Origin: an uncultured Amphritea sp.
GTDB lineage: Bacteria > Pseudomonadota > Gammaproteobacteria > Pseudomonadales > Balneatricaceae
NCBI RefSeq assembly: GCF_937127095.1
Contig: NZ_CAKZLP010000085.1
Location: 87,633-151,632 of the forward strand
Length of the DNA stretch: 64,000 bases
Direction: 5' to 3'
The notes under the pieces are model-generated. The model was not told the DNA's origin. It ran no database searches and saw nothing but the letters and a program-made list of their open reading frames with translations. Numbering within the stretch: position 1 is the first letter of the stretch; every line of letters starts with the position of its first letter. Shown piece after piece: positions 1 to 9,860 of the stretch. The translations under genes were made by a program, and so were the position numbers.

Positions 1-2
1 AT

Positions 3-152
3 CGGGTCAGAGTTCGTTATCTGCAAAATGATGATAATCCACTCGACTTACGCTTCGAAATTAATGCGCATATGGCGATACCAGAAAGTCCCGTGCGGGT
101 GAGATTTCAAACGATGATGGCGAATGACGGCCTGTGTAAGGTAGTCGGTTAA
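3..152 (+). CDS. tssE: TssE, T6SS baseplate gp25-like protein (3' end only)
   Basis: The last 49 codons of a gene cut by the window edge are open in frame 3 and end in TAA one base before the tssF start. The peptide contains LDLRFEINAHMAIPE and VRVRFQTMMA, which resembles the C-terminal part of the gp25/TssE baseplate wedge family. TssE directly upstream of TssF is the usual order in many T6SS clusters. The assignment rests on this short tail and on synteny. Confidence 0.75.
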   Translation, partial: RVRVRYLQNDDNPLDLRFEINAHMAIPESPVRVRFQTMMANDGLCKVVG

Positions 153-153
153 C

Positions 154-1941
154 ATGGCGTTTAATAAGTACTACCAGGATGAACTTTCATATCTACGGGA
201 CATGGGTGCGGAGTTCTCTCGCCAGAACCCTGGATTATCCAAGTTTCTCTCAGAAGAGGGGAATGACCCGGATGTTGAGCGTCTTTTCGAAGGTGTGTCA
301 TTTCTGACCGGGCGGTTGCGGCAGAAACTGGATGATGAGCTGCCGGAAGTCACCCATGCTCTGCTGGGATTACTCTGGCCTCACTATCTTCGCCCACTGC
401 CATCAATGAGTGTGCTGGAGTTTAAGCCAATTGAAAATGCGCTGATTGAAGGTAAGCGGATTCCTCGGGGCGAAGCGGTACAGTCGGTTGAGGTGGAAAA
501 CACCAGCTGTCGATTTCGTAGTTGCTACGATGTGGATATCTACCCGATCGAGCTTCACCAACTGAGTTCTACGAACCAGAGTGATGGGGCCTCTCTGACG
601 CTGGATTTTCAGCTTGAACCCGGCGCCGCTTCAGAAAACCTGGGGCTGGATAAGTTGCGCCTGTTCCTGCATGGGGACCGTGAGATGCATATTAGTCAGG
701 GGCTTTATCTCTGGCTGTTTCGTTATCTGGATAAGCTGGAACTCTGTGTGCAGTTGCGCTCCGGTCAGCAAACGCGGATTCAACTGGGAACGAAGGCGAT
801 TACTCCGGTGGGGTTTGCGGATGATGAAGCATTGTTACCCTATACGAATCGTTCATTTAATGGTTATCGCTTGCTGCAGGAATATTTCAGTCTTCCGGAA
901 AAGTTTCTCTTTGTTGATATCAATAACCTGGGCGAGCATCTGCAGGTGCCGATGATTGAGTCGTTCAGCCTTAAGTTTACGTTTAATCGTAAGTTCGATT
1001 CGCAGCTGCGACTTCAGAAGGGGCATATTCGGCTGTACTGCACTCCGATTATCAATCTGTTCAGTGCGGATGCAGACCCGATACGGGTTGATCATCGTCG
1101 GCAAGAATATATGGTTCGTCCCAGTCATGAGAAGCAGGAGCATATAGAGCTCTTCTCTATCGACCATGTTAGTGGAAGCTTGCGCGGCCAGAGTAAGCGC
1201 TATCATTATCCGGCCTTTGAAAGCTTTGACCATGAGATCCGCAGTGACAGCAACGATAAGCAGGTATTTTTTTCATTGAAACGTCGTTTGTCGACCTTAC
1301 AGAGTGGTCTCGACAGTTTTATCAGCTTTGTGCATGTTGATAGTCGGGATACGGTTCCCCCGACGGAGACGATCTCGCTGGAATTGACCTGTACCAACCG
1401 GAAGTTGCCTGAGGTTTTACGCGCCGGAGATATTATTTATCCAACGGCAGACTCGGTCGAGTTCGCTTCATTTCGCAATATTACCCGGGTGACAAATGCG
1501 CTGCAGCCACCATTGCGGGACGGTTTGCATTGGCAACTGATCTCCCAGATGGCGCTGCACTATCGGTCATTATCAAGGTTGGATTCATTGCGAACGCTGC
1601 TGGCCTGTTATGATTTTCGCGCTTTTTTTGATCGTCAGGCCGAGCGTGCCAGTCAGCAGATGCTTGAAGGTATTCAGAGTATTTCCACTGAGACCCGCGA
1701 CCGGATCATAAAAGGTGTGCCCGTGAGAACCCTGCAGACTAAGCTGCAGCTGAGAGAGAGTAAGTTTGGGGCGAAAGGTATTCAGGGTGAGAGCACCATG
1801 TTTTTGTTTGCCTCTGTGCTGAACGGTTTTTTTAGCCAGTACGCAAATATCAATGCTCACCATGAGCTGGAAGTCGAAGGGCTGGATAACGGAGAGATCT
1901 ATCGATGGCAGATTCAGAGCGGTCAGCATTTCTTACTCTAA
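154..1941 (+). CDS. tssF: TssF, T6SS baseplate subunit
   Basis: This 595-aa protein has the usual TssF (VasA/ImpG, COG3519) length and the family N-terminus: MAFNKYYQDELSYLRDMG, then an FSRQNPGLSKFL segment and a DPDVERLFEG segment. TssF joins TssG, TssE and TssK in the cytoplasmic baseplate on which the Hcp tube and sheath are built. The start follows the tssE stop by one base. The 3' end overlaps tssG by 37 bases, so the two are probably translationally coupled, which suits the known TssF2-TssG stoichiometric complex. Confidence 0.96.
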   Translation: MAFNKYYQDELSYLRDMGAEFSRQNPGLSKFLSEEGNDPDVERLFEGVSFLTGRLRQKLDDELPEVTHALLGLLWPHYLRPLPSMSVLEFKPIENALIEGKRIPRGEAVQSVEVENTSCRFRSCYDVDIYPIELHQLSSTNQSDGASLTLDFQLEPGAASENLGLDKLRLFLHGDREMHISQGLYLWLFRYLDKLELCVQLRSGQQTRIQLGTKAITPVGFADDEALLPYTNRSFNGYRLLQEYFSLPEKFLFVDINNLGEHLQVPMIESFSLKFTFNRKFDSQLRLQKGHIRLYCTPIINLFSADADPIRVDHRRQEYMVRPSHEKQEHIELFSIDHVSGSLRGQSKRYHYPAFESFDHEIRSDSNDKQVFFSLKRRLSTLQSGLDSFISFVHVDSRDTVPPTETISLELTCTNRKLPEVLRAGDIIYPTADSVEFASFRNITRVTNALQPPLRDGLHWQLISQMALHYRSLSRLDSLRTLLACYDFRAFFDRQAERASQQMLEGIQSISTETRDRIIKGVPVRTLQTKLQLRESKFGAKGIQGESTMFLFASVLNGFFSQYANINAHHELEVEGLDNGEIYRWQIQSGQHFLL

Positions 1942-3176
1942 GTAATGAATTGCAGCGGACCGCCCATAGCTTTGAGTTTTTCAAAGCGGTGAATCTGCTG
2001 GAATCATTACATGAGGGAGCACGCGTTGGGTATCAGGGGCCGGTAGCGAAAGAAGCGATACGCTTTAAAGGCCATCCAAGTCTGGCATTTCCGGCGAGTG
2101 ATATTCAGCATGCAGGCATTAACCGACAAGGTCAGTTGGAGCTGCAGAATAATTTTATTGGCTTGTATGGGCCGGCATCGCCGATGCCTGCACATGTCAC
2201 TGAATCGATCATTGCCGAACAGATGCAGATTGAGAATCAGGAGCTAATTGAATACTTCCTGACGTCTGAACAGCAGATCAGAGCGCTGCGGGATCATCGG
2301 TTGGATATCTCCAATATGGTGCTTCGGGCTGCTGAATATAAGCAGCAAATTCGCGCGGGAGTTCTCAGTGTCCGGTCTCTGAGTAATGATGAGCTGGAAC
2401 AGTTGCGCAGTGGCGAGAGCTTACACGAGCTGTTGAGCCCGACAGAACAGATGAGTTTCAGAAACGGGCAGTTAGTCATACAGGTTTTTGAACTGCCAAC
2501 ATCCCGCCAGCGGGACTTTCTTGATCTGTTTAATCATCGGCTGACGGCGTTTTTATACCGTATCTGGCATAAATACAGGCCCGCTTTGCAATATCAGCCG
2601 GGCGCCGGGGATGATTTTTCAGAGTGGCTGTTTGCTCTGATGGGCGCACCTGAAAAGGCATCCCGGGAAGAGTCCGCAATCAACTGGCCACGGTTGCTTG
2701 GGTTTTCCGGTTTGATCGCGATGCAGGGGAATTCTGCCAGCGTCCTGCGTCAAGTTGTCAGCGGTTATTTCAATAATGTACCGGTGCAGATTATTGAACA
2801 TGTTGAACGCTGGGCGTTGGTTCCGGATGAACAAAAGAATCGCTTAGGCCTGGGGCCGAGTCTGTTGGGCGAAGACATTACCCTGGGTAGCCGGGTAAAA
2901 GATTTTAATAGTAAGTTTATAGTGCAGTTAGGGCCGATGGTGCATTCACATTTTGCGCACTTTCTGCCCAGTGGGAAGCATTATGCAGCCCTGAAAGAGA
3001 TGATTCTGATGCTAATGCCAGAACAACTCTGCTTTGATATTGAACTGGTTTTACAGGGCGATCAGGTGCCTGAATCACGACTGGGAAGCGAGGGTAGTTG
3101 CTATCTTGGCTGGTCTGGCTGGCTTGGGAATCCGCATTCCGATGATCGCAATGTAATACTGCATGGTATTGGTTAA
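1905..3176 (+). CDS. tssG: TssG, T6SS baseplate subunit with an internal extension
   Basis: TssG (VasB/ImpH, COG3520) is a baseplate partner of TssF. Residues 20-95 carry the family features: SFEFFKAVNLLE, an RFKGHPSLAFP block and the FIGLYGP motif. Near the end are SHFAHFLPSG and the terminal YLGWSGWLG. At 423 aa it is longer than the typical 330-350 aa. The excess lies between MPAHVTESI (about 93-103) and RQRDFLDLFNHRL (about 201-213), two blocks normally close together. The start was chosen at the ATG overlapping the end of tssF. Confidence 0.95.
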   Translation: MADSERSAFLTLSNELQRTAHSFEFFKAVNLLESLHEGARVGYQGPVAKEAIRFKGHPSLAFPASDIQHAGINRQGQLELQNNFIGLYGPASPMPAHVTESIIAEQMQIENQELIEYFLTSEQQIRALRDHRLDISNMVLRAAEYKQQIRAGVLSVRSLSNDELEQLRSGESLHELLSPTEQMSFRNGQLVIQVFELPTSRQRDFLDLFNHRLTAFLYRIWHKYRPALQYQPGAGDDFSEWLFALMGAPEKASREESAINWPRLLGFSGLIAMQGNSASVLRQVVSGYFNNVPVQIIEHVERWALVPDEQKNRLGLGPSLLGEDITLGSRVKDFNSKFIVQLGPMVHSHFAHFLPSGKHYAALKEMILMLMPEQLCFDIELVLQGDQVPESRLGSEGSCYLGWSGWLGNPHSDDRNVILHGIG

Positions 3177-3221
3177 CTGGTTCAGACGTTAGAGTACTGA
3201 ACTGCAACAGGGACGTTAAAG

Positions 3222-5999
3222 ATGGAAAAGATTCAGCTTAAATCATTGGTTGAGCGGCTTAACAGCAACTGCACCCGAGCGCTTGAGGCTGCCGCAGGGC
3301 TCTGTGTTTCGCAGGCCGGGTATGAGGTTAGTGTTGACCACTATCTGATGAAGCTGCTTGAAGAGGAAAATGATCTGGCGCGGATTCTGGTGCACTACGA
3401 CATCAATGTGGTTAATTTTGTCAAACGCATTCAGCACAGCATCGAACTGGATAAAAAAGGTAATCAGGGTAAGCCCGTCTTTTCTCAGACATTAGTGGGG
3501 CTGCTGGAAGATGCCTGGTTGATTGCCTCTCTGGAACTGGCTGCCCCTGAAGTTCGTAGCGGACATCTGGTTATGGCGATACTGGCCAATCAGCGGCGTC
3601 ATGGAATGGCCAGCTATGTTGATGATCTCAATGCAGTTCCCTACGATGATCTTAAAACACACTATCAGGCAGTGACGGAAGGCTCTTGTGAGGTTCGTCA
3701 TGCCTCGAAAGGTGCTGTTGCCAGTGCGGTTGCTGACGCTGATCTGAGCATTCTGGAAAAATACTGTACCAATATTACCGCTAAAGCCCGGTCTGGCGAC
3801 ATCGACCCGGTTTTCTGCCGCGATGTTGAAATTCGCCAGATGATCGACATTTTGGGACGGCGGCGCAAGAACAACCCGATCTGTGTCGGTGATGCCGGTG
3901 TAGGTAAAAGCGCAGTGGTTGAAGGCTTAGCGCTGAAAATTGCTCAGGGCGATGTCCCTGATGTACTGATGGGCGTTGAACTTTATGGCCTGGATCTTGG
4001 TTTGTTACAAGCTGGCGCCAGCGTTAAAGGTGAGTTTGAAAATCGTCTCAATGGTGTGATTAATGCGATTAAATCATCGCCTAAACCGATCATTCTGTTT
4101 ATCGATGAAGCGCATACCCTGATTGGTGCTGGCGGTGCCGCCGGCAGTGGCGATGCGGCAAACCTTCTGAAGCCTGCGCTGGCCAGAGGGGAACTACGCA
4201 CCGTTGCCGCGACAACCTGGTCCGAATATAAAAAGTATTTCGAGAAAGACCCGGCACTGGCACGGCGTTTCCAGCTGGTGAAGCTGGATGAGCCTACGGT
4301 TGAGCAGGCGGTCATTATTATTCGGGGTCTGCGTCAGACTTATGAATCTGCCCACGGTGTCTATGTCAGAGATGATGCGGTTGAGGCCGCTGCCAGGCTG
4401 TCGTCCCGTTATATCTCCGGCCGCCAGCTACCGGACAAAGCGGTGGATGTTCTCGATACCGCTGCTGCGCGGGTGAAGATTAGTATTACCGCCAAGCCTG
4501 ATGCGATTGATGATCTCGAGCGCATGATACAAACGCTGGAACGTGAGTTGCAGGCGCTATCGCGTGATATATCCAGTGATGTTTTGGCAGATGAGGGGCA
4601 GTTAACTGCGTTAGAGCAGCAGATTAGTAATCATCAGGCTGAACTGGAAATACTGATGATTCAGTGGCAATCAGAACAGGAACTGGTCAACAGTATCGTG
4701 CAGTTACGTCAGTCACTTGCTCAGCATAGGGAACAGACGGGTGATGGAGAAGAGGACGGCTCTGAAGAGAAAAGTGTCGAACTGGAAGGCTCTGAACTGG
4801 ACGGCTCTGAACAAGAAGGTGCTGAACAGTCACTGCGTCAGGATATCAGTGACAGAGTCGCGGCACTGAATGCCCTGCAACAGGACAATCCACTGATTCA
4901 TTATGAAGTGTCGCCGGACGTAGTCGGGCGCGTTATTGCCGACTGGACGGGAATCCCGCTGGGTAAAATGGTGCGTGATGAAGCGCAGAGTGTTCTGAGC
5001 TTCAACAACCAGTTACAGCGTAGGATAAAAGGACAGAACCACGCCATTGATGCGATTGATCAGGGTGTCCGCGCAGCAAAAGCAGGCGTCAATAATCCGG
5101 AAACGCCGATGGGGGTTTTCCTGTTTGTCGGCCCCAGCGGTGTCGGTAAAACTGAAGCCGCTATCGGGGTTGCCGACCAGCTGTTTGGCGGTGAGCGCTT
5201 CCTCACCTCAATTAACATGTCTGAATTCCAGGAGAAACATTCCGTTTCTCGCCTGATCGGATCACCACCCGGCTATGTCGGTTATGGCGAAGGCGGATTA
5301 CTAACCGAAGCGGTTCGGCAAAAACCCTACTCGGTCGTATTGCTGGATGAAGTGGAAAAAGCTGACCTGGAAGTCCTGAACCTGTTCTATCAGGTGTTCG
5401 ATAAAGGGATGTTGTCTGATGGTGAAGGTCAACTGGTGAATTTCCGCAATACCATCGTTTTCCTCACCTCAAACCTGGCGACCGATATCATTACGGATAT
5501 GTGTGCCGATGGTGAACGCCCCTCTAAAGAGGCCTTAATCGAAGCGATTCGTCCGGTGCTCAGCGCGCATTTCAAACCGGCATTACTGGCACGGATGCAG
5601 ATTGTTCCGTTCTACCCGATCGCCGCCGAAGTGATGGGCGATATTGTCCGTATCAAGCTGAATAAGCTGGTGCAACGTTTAGCCAGCAGTCAGAAGCTGG
5701 CACTGCACTACAGTGATCAGGTAGTTGAGACCATTGCGCTGCGCTGTACTGAAGTGGAAACCGGGGCCCGGAACATCGATCATATTCTCAATGGCACTCT
5801 GCTGCCGCAGATCGCTACTGAAGTGTTAGAACGGATGGCGGATGAAACCCGTTACACCAGCCTGTTGCTTGATATCGATGATACCGGGGGCTTCCGTCTG
5901 ACATTTGGCAATGACTATGATCTCCAAATGGTTGAAATCGCCCCGCAAATGCCAACAGTTGCTGCAGCCGACGATACTGTAGTGTCCGCAGATGATTGA
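3222..5999 (+). CDS. tssH: TssH/ClpV, T6SS sheath-disassembly AAA+ ATPase
   Basis: This Clp/Hsp100 ATPase recycles the contracted TssB/TssC sheath. It has an N-terminal Clp-N repeat domain (about 1-160). The first AAA module has Walker A GDAGVGKS (about 227) and Walker B ILFIDEAHTLIGAGG. A coiled-coil middle domain follows, then a second AAA module with GPSGVGKTE and VVLLDEVEKAD, and a D2-small C-terminus. The length of 925 aa is slightly above the usual 860-900. The surplus is an acidic repeat-like stretch inserted at about residues 505-540 in the middle region. The last 8 bases overlap the downstream regulator gene. Confidence 0.97.
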   Translation: MEKIQLKSLVERLNSNCTRALEAAAGLCVSQAGYEVSVDHYLMKLLEEENDLARILVHYDINVVNFVKRIQHSIELDKKGNQGKPVFSQTLVGLLEDAWLIASLELAAPEVRSGHLVMAILANQRRHGMASYVDDLNAVPYDDLKTHYQAVTEGSCEVRHASKGAVASAVADADLSILEKYCTNITAKARSGDIDPVFCRDVEIRQMIDILGRRRKNNPICVGDAGVGKSAVVEGLALKIAQGDVPDVLMGVELYGLDLGLLQAGASVKGEFENRLNGVINAIKSSPKPIILFIDEAHTLIGAGGAAGSGDAANLLKPALARGELRTVAATTWSEYKKYFEKDPALARRFQLVKLDEPTVEQAVIIIRGLRQTYESAHGVYVRDDAVEAAARLSSRYISGRQLPDKAVDVLDTAAARVKISITAKPDAIDDLERMIQTLERELQALSRDISSDVLADEGQLTALEQQISNHQAELEILMIQWQSEQELVNSIVQLRQSLAQHREQTGDGEEDGSEEKSVELEGSELDGSEQEGAEQSLRQDISDRVAALNALQQDNPLIHYEVSPDVVGRVIADWTGIPLGKMVRDEAQSVLSFNNQLQRRIKGQNHAIDAIDQGVRAAKAGVNNPETPMGVFLFVGPSGVGKTEAAIGVADQLFGGERFLTSINMSEFQEKHSVSRLIGSPPGYVGYGEGGLLTEAVRQKPYSVVLLDEVEKADLEVLNLFYQVFDKGMLSDGEGQLVNFRNTIVFLTSNLATDIITDMCADGERPSKEALIEAIRPVLSAHFKPALLARMQIVPFYPIAAEVMGDIVRIKLNKLVQRLASSQKLALHYSDQVVETIALRCTEVETGARNIDHILNGTLLPQIATEVLERMADETRYTSLLLDIDDTGGFRLTFGNDYDLQMVEIAPQMPTVAAADDTVVSADD

Positions 6000-7638
6000 A
6001 CAGAGTATCGAAGATTCCCTGCTGGCGTTAGAAGAGCTGGTACAGATCAATCTCAGTATCACCCGGGAGAAAGATCTGCATCTGCTGCTGGATAAAATTC
6101 TCACGGCAGCCCGGAAACTCACTGCGGCTGAAGCCGGGTGCATATACATTCTTGATAGAACCAAGCGTTATCTGCACCCGGAAGTTATTCAGGGAGACTA
6201 TCTGCAGAACAGTGTTGTGCCACTGCATAAAGTCGATCTGAGGCCGGATCGTCGGCCAAATATGGAAGCGATTACTGCATATACAGCCCTTTCAGGGCAG
6301 ATTGTTAATATCAGCGATGTCTACACTTACAGCGGTTTTAATTTTGACGACCTGTACCATCGGGATCGTCTCAGCGGCATCCGCACCCGTTCGCTGATGG
6401 TCATTCCGCTGACGGACTATGAAGGTGTTAGTCTGGGGGTGATGCAGCTGTTTAATCGCCGGGTAAGCGAAAAGGGTGAAGTGGAAGCGTTTCCGACAAA
6501 ACTGGAAGCCTTTGTCCGGGCCTTTGCTGTTCAGGCCGTTGTGGTGGCAGAAAATACCCGCTTACTGACTGAAAACCGAAACCTGATAGTGCAGCTGGAT
6601 GAAACCAATCAGGTGCTGCAGATCGAAAACGAAGAGTTACGTAACCGCATGAGCGGTAAGCTGATGGTCGATGAGATAATCGGTCAGTCGGCAGCGATGA
6701 AGAAAGTGTTCAGCCTGATTGAAAAGATTGCAGACTCAACGGCTACCGCGTTGATTCAGGGCGAAACCGGGACCGGTAAAGAGTTGATCGCAGCGTGTGT
6801 TCATCGTAACGGGCCTCATCGTGACGGGCCGTTTATCGCGCAAAACTGTGCTGCCTTGCCGGAAGACCTGCTTGAAAGCGAACTTTTTGGTTACCGCAAA
6901 GGCGCGTTTAGTGGTGCGACCAACCACAAAAAAGGTCTGATTGAAGCCGCAGAGGGAGGCACTCTGTTCCTGGACGAGATAGGCGATATGCCACTTAAGC
7001 TTCAGGCCAAAATATTGCGGGTGCTGCAGGAACGGGAAGTCAGACCACTGGGTTCACTGGAAAGTATTCCTGTGAATATCCGGGTGCTGGCGGCAACCCA
7101 CCAGGATCTGCCAAAACTGATAGAGCAGGGTCGTTTCCGGGAGGATCTGTTTTACCGCCTCAATGTTTTTCCAATCGAACTGCCACCTTTGAGAGAACGT
7201 CGGGATGATATTCCGGCATTGGTGCACCATTTCATCTGTCAGTTTTCAAGCCAGTATGGCAAACCTATCAGCGGCATAAAGCCTCAGGTGTTCGACCTGA
7301 TCCTGAGTCTGCCACTGCCGGGAAATATCCGCGAGCTACGTAACATCGTCGAGCGGGCGGTGTTACTGGCAGACAAGGATGGCGTGATAGAACCTCAACA
7401 TCTGACTGGATATGAAGCCCATGAGGTTCCGGTTACTCCGTTAGAGCAGGAACTGGATACCGGCGCCAGCCTGAAAGATATCATGGGGCGGCTGGAAGCC
7501 CGGGTAATCGCCCGTCACCTGCAACGTCATAACGGCAACCAGACCCGTACAGCCGATGCATTGGGTGTTTCCCGTCGTTCACTGGTGGAAAAGCTGGGTC
7601 GGTATAATCTGCGAGAAAATACCTGTGAACTTAGCTAA
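5992..7638 (+). CDS. vasH: VasH-type sigma-54-dependent transcriptional activator of the T6SS
   Basis: This 548-aa bacterial enhancer-binding protein has a GAF-like sensor domain (about 15-185) and a linker coiled coil. Its AAA+ domain has Walker A GETGTGKE (about 257-264), sigma-54 contact loop GAFSGA (304-309) and Walker B GGTLFLDEIGDMP. The C-terminal Fis-type helix-turn-helix lies around 520-545 (GNQTRTADALGVSRRSL). The contact loop has Ser in place of the usual Thr of GAFTGA. In other T6SS loci VasH activates hcp and vgrG with RpoN. Strong -24/-12 sites here sit directly after this gene and before hcp. It overlaps clpV by 8 bases, so it is probably co-transcribed with the structural genes. 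Confidence 0.93.
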   Translation: MIEQSIEDSLLALEELVQINLSITREKDLHLLLDKILTAARKLTAAEAGCIYILDRTKRYLHPEVIQGDYLQNSVVPLHKVDLRPDRRPNMEAITAYTALSGQIVNISDVYTYSGFNFDDLYHRDRLSGIRTRSLMVIPLTDYEGVSLGVMQLFNRRVSEKGEVEAFPTKLEAFVRAFAVQAVVVAENTRLLTENRNLIVQLDETNQVLQIENEELRNRMSGKLMVDEIIGQSAAMKKVFSLIEKIADSTATALIQGETGTGKELIAACVHRNGPHRDGPFIAQNCAALPEDLLESELFGYRKGAFSGATNHKKGLIEAAEGGTLFLDEIGDMPLKLQAKILRVLQEREVRPLGSLESIPVNIRVLAATHQDLPKLIEQGRFREDLFYRLNVFPIELPPLRERRDDIPALVHHFICQFSSQYGKPISGIKPQVFDLILSLPLPGNIRELRNIVERAVLLADKDGVIEPQHLTGYEAHEVPVTPLEQELDTGASLKDIMGRLEARVIARHLQRHNGNQTRTADALGVSRRSLVEKLGRYNLRENTCELS

Positions 7639-7654
7639 TGGCACATGGTTTGCT
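7639..7654 (+). promoter_or_regulatory. Sigma-54 (-24/-12) promoter of vgrG
   Basis: TGGCAC, five bases, then TTGCT matches the full RpoN consensus TGGCAC-N5-TTGCW, with GG and GC exactly 12 bases apart. It begins one base after the stop codon of the sigma-54 activator and lies about 70 bases upstream of the vgrG start, giving a predicted transcript start near 7665. The activator and its likely target therefore abut. Confidence 0.9.
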
Positions 7655-7725
7655 GTGAAATTGGAAAGATATGGAAGCCCTCGTAGTGTTGATACTGCGA
7701 ATCTATTTATACAAGGGATTGAGTT

Positions 7726-9852
7726 ATGGTGTTTTTAAAGGCGAACGAAGAACGCTTTTTCTTTCAGCTACAGGATACAGACGATTCAGAACAGTTCAGT
7801 CTGGTACGGCTTAACGGCGCAGAGGAGATCTCGGCGCTGTTTGAATTTGCCATCGAAGTGGTCTCCGACGATGGAGATATCGATTTTGCTACTCTGATCG
7901 GCCAGCCAGCGTTTGTTACCCTGCTGGATCAGACCGATGGTAGCGATGAACTCACCCGCTATATCCACGGTATTGTATCGGAAGTCACCCTTGGCGATCA
8001 GGGGGTCAATCAGAGCACCTATCATATCCGCCTGGTGCCTAAAATCTGGGCGCTGCAGCATCGGCAGAACAGCCGGATTTTCCAGTTTCAGAATGTCCAG
8101 GTCATCATCCAGACTATCCTCACCGATGCCGGGTTGAACACCGATGAGTTCCGTTTTGATCTGCTCAAAAGCTATCCGGATTATGACTACTGCGTGCAGT
8201 ACCGGGAAACCGAGCTGGATTTTATTCAACGGCTGCTGGCTGAAGAGGGGATTCACTACTACTTCGAACACAGCGATGAAGGCCATGTGCTGGTGTTCAG
8301 CGATACCTCCGGTTCTAACCCGGCGATCAGTGGTGATCCGCTGCTGGACTGTTTCCACGACAGTCAGGGAGCGGTGCGTGAACAGCACATCTTTAACTTC
8401 AGCTACAGCGAATCGATCGTCCCCGGTAAAGTCACCCTGCGGGATTTTGATTTTAAAAAGCCCAACCTGAAACTGGAATCGGCTAAATCCGGCGAACTCG
8501 ACGTGCCACTGGAGATCTACGACCATCCGGGCCGCTTTATCGATTCAGGACGAGGCAATAATAATGCCTTGATTCGGCTGGAGTCCCTCAACCGTTATCG
8601 CCAATCGGCGAAGGGCAGTAGTGACGTCAACCGGATGACCCCGGGTTATAGTTTCGAACTCAGCGGACACGACCGGGATGCACTCAATAGTGAGTATCTT
8701 ATTGCGCGGGTTGAGCATGAATGTTCTCAGCCACAGGTGCTGGAAGTGGGCGCATCGACCGAAGGCAGCCAATACAGCAACAGTTATCTGTGTGTCCCTT
8801 TCAGCGTACCGTTCCGCCCCACAACCGATGTCAGATCCCCCCACGTCGAAGGCACCCAGACCGCGACTGTTACCGGCCCCGAGGGTGAAGAGATCTACAC
8901 CGATGAGCATGGCCGCATCAAGGTTCAGTTCCACTGGGATCGCGAAGGACAGGGCAATGAAACCAGCTCCTGCTGGATCCGGGTCAGTCAGATCCATGCC
9001 GGCGGCAGTTTCGGCGGCATGTTTATCCCCCGTATTGGCGAAGAGGTGATCGTTGATTTCCTTGAAGGCGACCCGGATAAACCGCTGGTGATTGGCCGGG
9101 TGTATCACGGCCTCAACCGCCCCCCTTACAAGCTGCCGGAACACAAAACCCGCTGCACCATTAAAACCAACTCCACCAAAGGCGGTGATGGTTTTAATGA
9201 GATCCGTTTTGAAGATAAAAAGGGTGAAGAGCAGGTTTTCTATCACGCTGAAAAAGATATCGATCAGCGGACCAAAAACGACCATCGCAGCTGGCTGGGT
9301 AATGACAGGCACAAAATTGTCGAAGGTAAGGTTTACAGTGAGTATCGCAGCGATGAACATCACCTGACTCAGGGCGATCAGTTCCAGCAGGTCAATAAAA
9401 ACCAGCACGTGACGGTAGATCAGAACCTGCATATCTCCGTAGGGCAAAAAAGCCACCTCTATGCCGGGCAGCAGATCCATCAGAAAGCCGGACAGAAAAT
9501 CTATATTACCGCGGGCACCGAGATCGTCCTGAAAGCGGGCAGTGGTATGGTCAAGCTGGATCCTTCAGGCGTCACCATAACCGGTGCCAGTATCAAGTTG
9601 AACTCCGGTGGTGGTGGCGGAAGTGCGGCAAAAGCATCACCGACCCCGCCAACACCGCCTGTTGAAGCACAGAGTGATGATCCCGGTCAGATTAGCGAGC
9701 CCTTGCCACAGCAGGTGGCCTGGCAGTCAACACCGGCCTTTACGCATCAGGTGGCACAAGACCGGGTGACTGATCAGCCAATTACACAGATGTGTCAGAA
9801 GCAACCCGATGGCAGTTGCCCGTTGAGTGATTGCCCCTGTGGGCGGAACTAG
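7726..9852 (+). CDS. vgrG: VgrG, T6SS spike protein
   Basis: VgrG trimers form the puncturing tip and carry effectors. The 708-aa protein has a gp27-like N-terminal part (about 1-380, with YIHGIVSEV and YCVQYRETELDFIQRLLAEEGI). The gp5-like OB fold has the signature GEEIYTDEHGRIKVQFHWDR and FGGMFIPRIGEEVIVDFLEGDPD. A beta-helical needle follows, with repeated QHVTVDQNLHISVGQ-like units. The C-terminus has a Gly-rich linker, a Pro-rich segment and a Cys-rich tail (SCPLSDCPCGRN). No enzymatic extension was recognised, so cargo is probably loaded through the downstream DUF4123 adaptor. Confidence 0.97.
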   Translation: MVFLKANEERFFFQLQDTDDSEQFSLVRLNGAEEISALFEFAIEVVSDDGDIDFATLIGQPAFVTLLDQTDGSDELTRYIHGIVSEVTLGDQGVNQSTYHIRLVPKIWALQHRQNSRIFQFQNVQVIIQTILTDAGLNTDEFRFDLLKSYPDYDYCVQYRETELDFIQRLLAEEGIHYYFEHSDEGHVLVFSDTSGSNPAISGDPLLDCFHDSQGAVREQHIFNFSYSESIVPGKVTLRDFDFKKPNLKLESAKSGELDVPLEIYDHPGRFIDSGRGNNNALIRLESLNRYRQSAKGSSDVNRMTPGYSFELSGHDRDALNSEYLIARVEHECSQPQVLEVGASTEGSQYSNSYLCVPFSVPFRPTTDVRSPHVEGTQTATVTGPEGEEIYTDEHGRIKVQFHWDREGQGNETSSCWIRVSQIHAGGSFGGMFIPRIGEEVIVDFLEGDPDKPLVIGRVYHGLNRPPYKLPEHKTRCTIKTNSTKGGDGFNEIRFEDKKGEEQVFYHAEKDIDQRTKNDHRSWLGNDRHKIVEGKVYSEYRSDEHHLTQGDQFQQVNKNQHVTVDQNLHISVGQKSHLYAGQQIHQKAGQKIYITAGTEIVLKAGSGMVKLDPSGVTITGASIKLNSGGGGGSAAKASPTPPTPPVEAQSDDPGQISEPLPQQVAWQSTPAFTHQVAQDRVTDQPITQMCQKQPDGSCPLSDCPCGRN

Positions 9853-9860
9853 GAACAGGT

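Noticed and set aside
7786..9480. Long open frames on the minus strand within vgrG
   Set aside because: They are antisense shadows of a strongly conserved vgrG, have no RBS and show no family motif.
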